Part shown: positions 55,716-64,000 of the stretch, one piece after another
How positions within the stretch are numbered: the first letter of the stretch is position 1
How the letters are laid out: each line of letters starts with the position of its first letter
Assembly (NCBI GenBank): GCA_028753945.1
Contig: JAPNXP010000011.1
Location: 1,984,001 to 2,048,000, forward strand
Length of the DNA stretch: 64,000 bases
Source of the DNA: Hexactinellida sp. DTS-2022
Taxonomy: Eukaryota; Porifera; Hexactinellida
Direction of reading: 5' to 3'
Position numbers and translations under genes: made by a program
Notes under the pieces: model-generated
The model's database searches: none
Told to the model about the DNA's origin: nothing
Seen by the model: the letters and a program-made list of their open reading frames with translations, nothing else

Positions 55716-56284
55716 CCCTCAGTACAAGTCTGTCTATGTATCTCTTTTAATTAAAAGTATTTAATTGTAGTCACCATATTTATTGATATTGCCAATTATC
55801 TGTTCGACCAAAATTCACTTCCACCATTAATCCGTTCGACCAATTTTCCTTCGACTAATATTCCTGTCGACCAAAATTCCGTTACCCATATTCAATATGT
55901 ATATCTAACAAATAACAATGTTATATGGTTTCAAATAGAAACACAGTAAAGTGGTTGATATGCAATGAATTCAGTGGATATTAAATAACATAACAACAAG
56001 ACGAGTTTATGGAATTCCATAGATAGCAAAACAGAGAATGGAATGTGGATATATTTTTGACGTTGCGCAATGTTTCGGGTTTAATATTTTCTAAGACAAT
56101 ACTGGAGACATTGATTATGACTATGTATTAATATGTTATTGACTTTCTCTGACTTATTGTTTATCGCTCACTTTGAAACTAATTTGTGTGAAATCATTTG
56201 CCTTTTTGTACTTTGGAACTTCAAAGAAAAATTCTTAAAAAATAATTCACTCACTCACAAGTACGCACGTATATATATTTATAT

Positions 56285-57033
56285 TAGGGGTCTCAATCTC
56301 GGGATCCCGGTCCATTTTAGCCCGGGATTCAATCTCGGGATTAGACTTTCCAATCCCGGGATCCAGATATATTATGAGTATAGCAATGATAGTGAAGCTT
56401 GATGTGAATATTATCTTCTCGCATGACATATACAGTCAGGTCTGCTTATTATGAACAAGATTTCGTCTGATAATATGAAGATTTATTATTATGAACAAAC
56501 CCTACAGTCCCAATTTAACAACTTACATAGGGGTTGTATTAAGTTGAGTTCGCTTATTATGAAGTCTCTCTATTATGAACACAATTTTTGGTCCCTTGAA
56601 TGTTCATAATAAAAGAACCTGACTGTAAATATATTCTTTAATTCATTTTTATCGCTTACATTTCTCGGTAATCAATTATTCGTTACTTGTTCAATTACGT
56701 GTGGCTTTGTCATTAGGTGAATTTTTGATAACATGATGCTTTGTTTATTAACAACAATCTTGAAACATTTCATAAAAATATAGATTTAAATTCCTATCAG
56801 GAATAATCAGAAAAATCTTAATTAAAATATTATTATTACTATACTACGATCTTATGCTCTATTTATTATGTAATGGAGTCATCAATCAATACACAATTAC
56901 ATTAATTCAACATATTTGCATGATTGGTCAAGTGTCAATAAATTATTTGATCAATCCCGGGATCCCGGGATTGAACATGATTCCAATCCCGGAATCCCGG
57001 GATTGGAAAAAGGCTCCGGGATTGAGACCCCTA
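56285..57033. mobile_element. hAT MITE with CAATCCCGGGAT repeats
   Basis: The ends TAGGGGTCTCAATC and GATTGAGACCCCTA are inverted repeats. Perfect 8-bp direct repeats ATTTATAT lie at 56277-56284 and 57034-57041. Subterminal AATCCCGGGATCCCGG motifs occur on both sides. The pogo-like MITE 56433-56625 is nested in it. Noncoding. Confidence 0.85.
56433..56625. mobile_element. Pogo/Tigger-like MITE nested in an hAT MITE
   Basis: The ends CAGTCAGGTCTGCTTATTAT and ATAATAAAAGAACCTGACTG are inverted repeats flanked by TA (56431-56432, 56626-56627). Internal TTATTATGAAC motifs repeat. A decayed copy is at 37380-37500. Confidence 0.85.
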
Positions 57034-57654
57034 ATTTATATATATATATATACAGTGGCTTGACAAGTGGAATTAGGGCAATTTTTTAATTTCTCAAATC
57101 AATTTTACAGTACTTTCACGCTCTTCAGTACAATTTTAAAACCTAGAAATCTGTAGTTTCGTGATCAAAATTCCATTGTGTTACTATAAAAATACCTCAT
57201 TGTATGCATGACTAATATTGTATTGAAGGCATAAATTCTTGTTAAGAATTCATCACGCTATAGCACTTCCCAGTATTCATAAAAAACATTGAAATTACAT
57301 TTTAAAGTTTAATACTCGTTGGTAGGTATATATATATATGCTTATAAGGAACTGGAGTTCCCTAAATAGCTATTCTTTTCAATTTGTGATTCAAATTATC
57401 AGGAGAATTTCGGACCGGAAAATGAATCCTTTATAAATTTAGTGGGAACACTTAATGTGGGCAGTCTTGGGCAGATGTTTTGAATAATTTTAATTGTTCC
57501 TATATCTAAAGGCTATTAAGCCACTGTGCCGGTGACGTACACTGTGGACACATTCACCATTTTCAGGATTTTTCAATCCTTGTAGGGTCGTGCCATAATG
57601 TATCTTTATACATTTATAGTGCAAAGCTTATACTACTCACCGATTATATGACCA

Positions 57655-58005
57655 ATTACTCGGTTCAAACTCAGTCAAATAAAATTAAACCAAATATTTA
57701 TTATATTTGAAAATTTCTAATCATTTTTCAAATAATTACCGAATCACTATCAAAACGTATAGAAATTTTGAAAATGATCTTATATATTTGAAATTGATTT
57801 GAAAGTGACGTGAAATGATTTGAAAGCGATTTCGAAATGATTTGAAGAATATTATATTTAAATGATCTGAAAAAGATTTGAATTTTTCTTTGAAAATGAT
57901 TTCAAATGATTTCAAATCAAATCAAATAATTAGTTACTCGAAATTCTCTTAAATCAAATCAAATTAAATCAAATATTTGAAATATTTGATTTGGTTTACT
58001 ACACT
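57655..58005. repeat. Low-complexity repeat of AAATGATTTGAA units, probable MITE
   Basis: Between CAGTCAAATAAAATTAAACC (57673) and the inverted-like GGTTTACTACACTG (57994-58007), the sequence is dominated by AAATCAAATCAAAT and GAAATGATTTGAAA. The ends look hAT-like but no duplication is convincing. Confidence 0.5.
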
Positions 58006-58591
58006 GAACTTCACACCCTTCTAAAATTTAATTGAACATGTACATTAAATTATGCGGAATTTATTCAGTTTCACATTGTTGTGTTTGACTAATATATGCA
58101 TATTAACACGATATTTCACTCTATATTTTATATACCTCACTACAATTACCATGCGGTTGTTGTGTCGTTTTATATGCCCCAAGTGAGACTTATCAAGCTA
58201 AAAACGAATATTATACAAACACACGTGTTTTCAATTGAAATATCTTGAGTATCCACTTACTATATAAAACACTTATCAACTCAATTCATATTTATGAATA
58301 CACAGCTTATCATTGTTTCTCATTGGAATATTATTCGCAGCGTACATAACAGTTTATTTATATTTTGTATTTGCACTTACTGCTCTTTATTGATAGCTAT
58401 TCAACTGATGCTTTATCACCGAATTCAATATGGACATTGCATGTTGTTTGTGTAGACAATTTATGTTATTTATATAATCCCTTTTGCTACATATCCCAAA
58501 ATTTTAAATGTATTGGTCTAGAATATTTTCCCGCAGTTTAAATATTTTCTACTCTGTACTATGCATTGCCATTTACATAACTATCAAATAG

Positions 58592-58849
58592 ATACTGAAG
58601 AAGCAGTTATTGTATTAAACGAAGACCCTGTAATTCATGAGGCTACTGAAAGTTTGCGATATTGGAGAACAATTTGGAAGAATTTATTTCTCGATGGTAA
58701 CTCTACACAATTTCAACATTGTACAGACATTATGAATTCTTTGATCCTAAGTAGAAGGAATCTGATGAAATCGAATTTACCTTTCAACCAAAAAAAGATT
58801 ATCAGGGAGAGTATAATAAATATGATGGAATCTGGAAATCGTGAATTAG
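58592..58849 (+). CDS. DOCK-family guanine exchange factor, second coding exon
   Basis: The exon follows acceptor CTATCAAATAG| and ends at GAATTAG|GTATTT. It encodes EEAVIVLNEDPVIHEATESL, RYWRTIWKNLFL, then LILSRRNLMKSNLPFNQKK and MMESGNREL. In DOCK1-5 the region directly after the SH3 domain has the same order: a V-I-x-E-x-T-x-x-L-R-x-W-x-x-I/M-W-x-x-L-[YF] block, a W-R-x-x-L-x-x-G-x-L-P block and a [DY]-x-G-N-[RK]-x-L block. It starts in phase 1, matching the SH3 exon 29 kb upstream, and ends in phase 1; the next exon is not seen before 64000. The SH3-plus-helical region binds ELMO in DOCK1-type proteins. Confidence 0.78.
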
Positions 58850-59154
58850 GTATTTAATTTTATATCAATATCTCTATACTATTATAACTTTAGGCTGTGT
58901 ATACGTATGTGTATATATAATATATGTATGTGTATATGTTTATGTTTGTTTGTATCTTCTTAGTTGATTTAAGAAACTGGACGGTTTCTGTAGTATCGCT
59001 TTAGTATACTATAGTATTCCTTACTAGATGACAGTGTCATTTTAGTTAGTATTTATAGTATTTCAATTAGCTTCAAATATAGATTTCTACAATAGTATTA
59101 TTTGCATATAGCATTATTCGTACGTCTACCATTACACTTGAATTTATGTACTAC
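58850..59154 (+). other. Start of next DOCK intron, noncoding
   Basis: TATGTATGTGTATATGTTT-rich sequence with no ORF; begins at the donor GT at 58850. The intron must run past the window end, as no later DOCK block was recognised. Confidence 0.5.
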
Positions 59155-59337
59155 AGTCGAAATCGGGGTTTTTTGCCACGGGTTTTTTTGCCTCTCCGGG
59201 TTATTTTCCTCCTTGCTTCGCCTTCTTTCTTCATAACCTCATAGCACTGTATAATGTTATATACGGGTTTTTTTGCGTATGGGTTTTTTTGCCTCTTTTT
59301 CAATGCATTTAGGGGGGCAAAAAACCCGATTTCGACT
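59155..59337. mobile_element. MITE with GGGTTTTTTTGCC repeats
   Basis: The ends ACAGTCGAAATCGGG and CCCGATTTCGACTGT are perfect inverted repeats. GGGTTTTTTTGCCTC recurs three times. A left TA but right TG suggests a mutated TA duplication (pogo-like). The minus-strand ORF at 59257-59544 overlaps it by chance. Confidence 0.7.
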
Positions 59338-59377
59338 GTGATGTATACTTAACTGGCGACGAAGGTGTGATTTGAAC

Positions 59378-59725
59378 AATGGCAACCCGTCACGGATTAA
59401 CTGTTGATTTTGACACCAGTAATGAGTACTGGACGTCGTACACGGAACGCCTCGAACAATATTTTCTAGCCAATGGAATTGAAACTTCGGAAAAATAAAC
59501 TCCTCGCTATTCTCCTCAGTTGCTGCGACCTCCAAACTTATCAACTCGTTAAAAATTTGTTTGCTCCAGAAAACTAACTGATAAACTTACGCATAAATTG
59601 TGCAGCTATTGAAGGCTCACCTCGTTTCGAAGCCGTCAATAATCGTGCAAAGGATTATATTTCACTTGCTTCACGGTGCGAATCAGAGTCGGTTGCTAAC
59701 TACGTGCCTGAAGATTCACTATTTT
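59378..59725 (+). pseudogene. Ty3-type retrotransposon Gag fragment
   Basis: From ATG 59380 the text reads MATRHGLTVDFDTSNEYWTS and YTERLEQYFLANGIETSEK, then in shifted frames LLAILLSCCDLQTYQLVKNL, APEK, HLVSKPSIIVQR and RCESESVANYV. This order (W-x-x-Y-x-E-R-L-E-Q-Y-F, L-L-S-x-x-x-x-x-T-Y, L-x-x-P-x-x-P, K-P-x-x-I-V-x-R-[FY]) is that of Gag from invertebrate Ty3-like LTR retrotransposons. No protease, polymerase or LTR was found nearby. Several frameshifts show that it is a dead fragment. Confidence 0.65.
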
Positions 59726-60765
59726 CAGTTTTTCACGCCTGTTTGATATTCACCATTTTTGAAAGTGGTTTACATTCTCCCATAATTAGGATGCTGGATC
59801 TAATTTTACTGATAATCAGTTTTCTTTTAACTCTTAAATCTTTTCCATTGTTTCAACTTATTATTACTGCCGAATACTAATGGGCTGGTATTAATTTCCT
59901 GGCTTGGTTGTGCACTATTTTGCGACGTTGCCTCTCGACAGAATGGTGACTGGTTTAAAGCTGTTGTAATGGCTGAAATTTGTGAAATTGTCATTTTAAT
60001 TAACCTTTAGATTGTCTATAAAATTGCTAATTTCTCTTCTTTTAACTGTATATAATTTTTCAATTTGTGCATTATTTACCAGGATTGTATTGCTAATTTT
60101 CAGTTTGAGATGGAATACAACTAAAGAATCTGCTTCTATTGTTTCAACTGAACAATCCTATCTATTCAACTTGTTTTTTGGCCTTCTTTAGTCGACATTT
60201 CCAAAGTGCCCTGCATATTCCTTCCATGTTTCACTTGACACACCAGTAGTAAAATTTTTAAAGTGATGTAAGTTAACAGTTAATAGTAAGATCGTTTAGA
60301 AATTTGTCAGGACGAGTAATTCTGATTTATAGATTTTGAAACTGCATTCAGGCTTTCTTTCTTTCAATATCATTCAGATAATCTGTTCATTTTCATTTTT
60401 ATCTCTGCCAAAACTCAATAATGATGCAGCGCTATTCAATATTTCGTAAAATGATTAATAAATATTACAATTGAACAACCAAACTATCCCTTTATTTGAA
60501 GTACTAATTCACATTTTACATTACTATAACATTATCTAATGTATCTTTTCTAAAAAATATTTATTCACGGGATAAATATTTAAGTTATGTTTTGAATAAA
60601 CATAACTTAAATTTTATAAAAGGTATTTAATTGCTATTTTGCTACTGAATATTGTTTGTTATATTACATAGAAATAACTAGGATTGAAATATATCTTTTC
60701 AAAAATATAGTTAAAATCAACATTATATCATTTGTTTGTCATTTTGATTTGATTTAACAAATATG
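59726..60765. other. Noncoding AT-rich stretch
   Basis: No coding region, MITE or array seen. It separates the Gag fragment from the P-like element. Confidence 0.4.
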
Positions 60766-63700
60766 CATAGCCTACTCTATATAAGGCCTACCATCAAATG
60801 TACCATGGATCAAGTAGTGTACGATCTTAAAGTGATAGACACAGTTCAATGTTTTCAACTTCATTTAGAAATTAATCTGTTATAATAAATAATTCTAGTA
60901 AATTAATAGATTTTCTCTATTGAGTCTTTGTTGCTCACTATGATAAGAATACATAAAGAATAATGTGGGTTCAAATCACAATAATAATAATAACAATAAT
61001 AATAATAGAAGAGTAGCCTTCTGGTTTATTTCATTAATGTGAGAACTTCTTCAGTTTTCGCTTTTCTATTCCTTCAGATGCAACAGCGGAGTTATAATTT
61101 TTAACCTTGTTAGCTAGTAAACAGTTGGCGCATGTGAAAATAAGATTTTTTAGGATAGTCAAAATAGAGACACCACAAGAAATGCAACTCGATTTAGCAA
61201 TCGCATCAGTCTCTTCTAAGAATATCAAGGTTACTTCCACAATAATTTTTCTGGATGATCATTGCATCAATATCACCAACAAGTTGTCTTTGCTTTCAAT
61301 TGCAATTAACGTCTCCCATAAAGTTACTATAGATTCGAAGATAAACTCAGATGGATACTTTAGGCCAACATGGGCAGTTAATTGCAAAAGCCTGAACTCT
61401 GGTTGTGAATCTTCATCAAAGATAAAGTCGTTGTCAATGGTCAAAAGATCAATGCAAACATGACATGGCTGAGTTTTTTAATAGATTTATATACTGCATA
61501 ACCAGCAATAAAAGCTAATGACTGAAGAGTCTGTAAACTACATTCAATGGAAGTTAGATCATCAATTTCATCCCAGACTAGTTGGACATCGATTTCATCG
61601 CCATTATTCGTATCTAGGGATGAGTATGAATCAATAAATGACTGAATTGAATATAAGCCACAATCTTGTTGTGAAGCAAAAATCTTTAATATGTTGGATA
61701 ACTTGCGGCGGCGTTCAGTTTCAAGGATTTGAAGATACGAGATATGATAGTTTGAGCCTGACATCATACGATATAGGCCAAAGTGATGTTCCAATGGATC
61801 TGTCTGTAAAAGGATGTCAAAAGATAGTTGAATCCACAAAATCCAGTTAACTGGTTAGTTATCTGAGGCAATACAGTACAATCGTGTTTAAAACTGTTAA
61901 ACGTTTGTTTACCTAACTTTCCTACATTTCCTGGCAAGGCCAGCCAAGTCTCTAACCAAATAACAAGAATGAAAATCGTCCGTCCTGGTATGTTAGAGGT
62001 CTTGAAATATCATCATTCAAACGTTTACCTTTAAGTGGGGAATTTATGTTGAACAGTTTCCAAATTTGAAGAAGCATTTCAACAAAGTCGTGTGTATTGT
62101 TTCGGTCTTCTTGGTTACGGAATTCATTCTGTAACTTCTGAGCTGCAACAGTTAATTCGTTGAATACTTTCAATTCAAGTTTCACTTTTTAGCGCTCAAT
62201 AGCATAAGGATAACAAGCTTTGATAGTCAAGCTAGGAGCTAACTTAGCTATGGATTCTTTCTCTAAATTATAGAGGAGAAGCACATCACTAAGAGATGCA
62301 GCATAAACTTGAACAGGATACACACACTAATCCAGCTTAATTTTCTGAAAGTTAGGAGAGTGAAAGGTTTTCCGAATATCTTTCTGATTCAACCTGTTAT
62401 TTCGAATACTTGCAAAATGTGCACTAAGTCAAAGGTAATATAGAGTTTTCTTTTATTATCAGAAGCGTGTGGTATACTAGTCTCTAACTGTTTAGTTGGA
62501 GAAAATAACTTTAATAAGATCACGTTTACAGTGTAATTGTCGGTATAAATAATCTGCACTTTCAAACCCCAAGATTCGATATCCAAAATAATGACTTAAT
62601 TATAGGGAAAAGGTATTCAGCAGATATAGATGCGCAATGTATCAAGCGAGAAATACAGCACCATTTTTTGTGTAAACTAGAAACCATGATAGCAAATACA
62701 GTTTTTGTGGGGTTTTCAGGGGATAAGTTAGGACCAAATATTTTCCCATCCTTATATGAGATATCAGACTTAACGTGGATCTCATCAGTCTGAATAATTA
62801 CAATCTTCTCTTGAGAACTAAAGGAAGAAGTTACCTGGCTAAGTACAAGAGTCGTTTTCCAGCCCAAAAGAAGAGTATAACTTTTCTAGTGTGTGACATG
62901 TGGAAAAGAAATACATTCTGATTTTGGAGAAATTTATAACTAACAGCAGAAACCAGATGCGTTTTTATGGCCAGAATTTGTGTAGTAACATTATATCTCC
63001 TTCTCTTCTTGTAATTGTAAATACCCACATTCTCTAGTTGGCCAAGAATAAATTGTAATCTTGGCAAATCGGAACAATTGGATTCTGTTTCATCACTATC
63101 TAATAGATTACATATGGCCTCCTCAATATTATTTGCTTTAGAGATATGGTGGGATGTTTCTTCTGAGGGTAAGAGCTAAGTTACAGCGTAATCTCTGTAA
63201 ACATCGTTTCAATTTGTCGAATATCAGTAATAGAGATAAGTGAGAGAGAAATGGACTCCCCATATATATATCCGTTTACAGATAAAAAGCTTTTATTTCA
63301 AGAGAAACATCTGCACAAATATTATGTTTTTCCATCTTAAGTAAAAATCTCACACAATTATCTGTTTGAATCCAAACTAACCAGTCAGTATTGTTATCAA
63401 AGCTAACTTATCTCGTAATTATTGTATACAACCAACACGAAACTTCTCCTTTTCTGTATCTCTGATCTCAAGATGAGATTAGTTGCTTGGTTCAATAAAT
63501 CTTCCTCTTTGGAGTCGTAAGAGAACCGAGTTCGTTTGATTCTAATTGAAGGGGTAGAGGAATAATAAGACGGACAACCAGGAAGGAGAGAGGGGACAGC
63601 GCAAGGATTTAATTTTGGTCTTCCTCGCGGGACCTCATAGGATGTGCCATCTCCTCTGGGTACAGTGTGAAAACATTGCATATCTTCCTTCGGAAAATGC

Positions 63701-64000
63701 TTAGCACACACATACACCATTTTGAGGTCAGAAATATCCTCACAGTGGAGAGCAAGTATCCAGGCATGTCGTAACTCAGGTGGACCATCTGGAAGTTTAA
63801 AAACTGGGACGCGCTCTTCTTGGGTATAATTACCCCTATAATCAGGGCAGAACAGTTCGGCATTGAGAAAAATTAAGTATCTAACTATTAAAAAGAAACA
63901 AAGTCAAATATAGTACTAGGATAGTACTACAGAGATAAATGTAAATAACTATGGGTCAATAATAATATAATACACTACTTCGTCCTTGGTACAAAATATC
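60766..64000 (-). mobile_element. P-element-like transposon, copy 3, left end inside the window
   Basis: The left terminus is CATAGCCTACTCTATATAAG with CAAGTAGTGTACGATCT after it. The complement of the window's right edge reads GATATTTTGTACCAAGGACG, matching the sequence just inside the terminus at 22352 (GATATTTTGCACCAAGGATG). So the element has long similar ends and its right terminus lies only tens of bases beyond 64000. It carries the transposase at 61034-63863. Confidence 0.75.
61034..63863 (-). pseudogene. P-element-like transposase, copy 3 (nearly full length, broken)
   Basis: From ATG 63863 downward: THAP finger (MPNCSA, then after a lost C, RGNYTQEERVPVFKLPDGP, AWILALH, VYVCAKHF), PKLNPCAVPSLLPGCPSYYS, TDIRQIETM, PRLQFILGQLENV, FSSQEKIVIIQTDEIHVKS (62830-62775, first catalytic block), IYTDNYTVNVILLKLF (62550-62500), FDLVHILQVF, LKGKRLNDDISRPL (62050-62000), TDPLEHHFGLYRMMSG (61800-61755), LAFIAGYAVYKSIKK and a C-terminus ending at 61034. 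The order matches the P/THAP9 family. Several frameshifts inactivate it. Its N-terminus is very close to the fragment at 22624, suggesting a recent shared source. Confidence 0.78.

Larger units (their letters stand above)
53091..55887 (+). mobile_element. MULE (Mutator-like) transposon with GGTCGAACGGA terminal arrays
   Basis: Perfect 9-bp direct repeats ATATTCAAT at 53082-53090 and 55888-55896 flank the element, the length expected for MULEs. The left end (GGCGGAATATTCGTCGAAGG) and the inverted right end (AACGGAATTTTGGTCGACAG) are similar. The motif TTGGTCGA(A/C)CGGAT recurs about nine times at the left (53096-53240) and several times inverted at the right (55800-55885), probably transposase-binding arrays. 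It contains a MULE gene (53505-54923) and the nested foldback 54958-55715. Confidence 0.88.
29436..58591 (+). other. Predicted 29.2-kb intron of the DOCK gene
   Basis: It is bounded by GT at 29436 and AG at 58590-58591 (CTATCAAATAG|). Splicing joins GAA-G to AT-ACT-GAA, making an aspartate and continuing straight into the conserved region after the SH3 domain. Within it, transposon genes lie on both strands and none looks like a host exon. Stretches I could not assign to any element include 38640-39400, 39760-40270, 40390-41560 and 57040-57650. Confidence 0.7.

Noticed and set aside
58561-58591. ATG at 58561 as start of a separate gene
   Set aside because: The first ten codons are the intron end with an acceptor at 58590-58591; homology to DOCK starts after it.
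59257-59544. 95-codon minus-strand ORF
   Set aside because: It is antisense to the Gag fragment and a MITE, with no recognisable domain.
1-64000. tRNA, rRNA or bacterial genes
   Set aside because: No cloverleaf with conserved tRNA boxes, no rRNA core sequence and no operon-like gene packing was seen on either strand.

Overview
The window is AT-rich animal nuclear DNA, almost certainly from an invertebrate. The evidence is spliced genes with metazoan signalling domains (a Rap GTPase-activating protein and a DOCK-family exchange factor), GT-AG splice sites, and a dense mix of eukaryotic DNA transposons: P-element/THAP, hAT, MULE, RAG1-like, pogo/Tigger-like and a DDE transposase joined to an OTU protease domain. 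Nothing is prokaryotic. The species cannot be named from the sequence.

Layout. 1-4.4 kb: a decayed copy of a large multicopy metazoan protein family with a cysteine-rich tail, split by an hAT MITE with perfect 8-bp duplications. 4.4-18.6 kb: no host gene recognised; inverted repeats, MITEs, minisatellites and a P-element relic (7.8-8.5 kb). 18.7-20.7 kb: an intact 676-codon Rap1GAP-like reading frame without introns. 21.5-22.0 kb: an hAT MITE nested in another. 22.35-22.85 kb: the 5' end and THAP finger of a P-like element. 23.3-27.6 kb: a transposase gene with TATA-like box, 5'-UTR intron, DDE core and C-terminal OTU protease, broken by a few frameshifts.

The main hidden feature is a DOCK (Dock180-type) gene on the + strand. 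Its SH3 exon lies at 29189-29435 and the next coding exon at 58592-58849. Splice phases and protein homology match, so 29436-58591 is one 29-kb intron. That intron holds most of the transposons: two P-like elements (one with an intact 345-codon THAP protein), two RAG1-like pseudogenes, two hAT transposase genes (one in a complete 2.9-kb element with 8-bp duplications), a MULE with a FLYWCH finger and 9-bp duplications, long foldback elements, and palindromic minisatellites. After exon 2 come a Ty3-type Gag fragment and a third P-like element (60766 to the window end, - strand).

The two host genes both act on small GTPases (Rap and, for DOCK, Rac or Rap). Their adjacency may be chance. The other genes are independent mobile elements, and nested insertions give their relative ages. 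All homology calls rest on motif recognition by eye; no database search was run.
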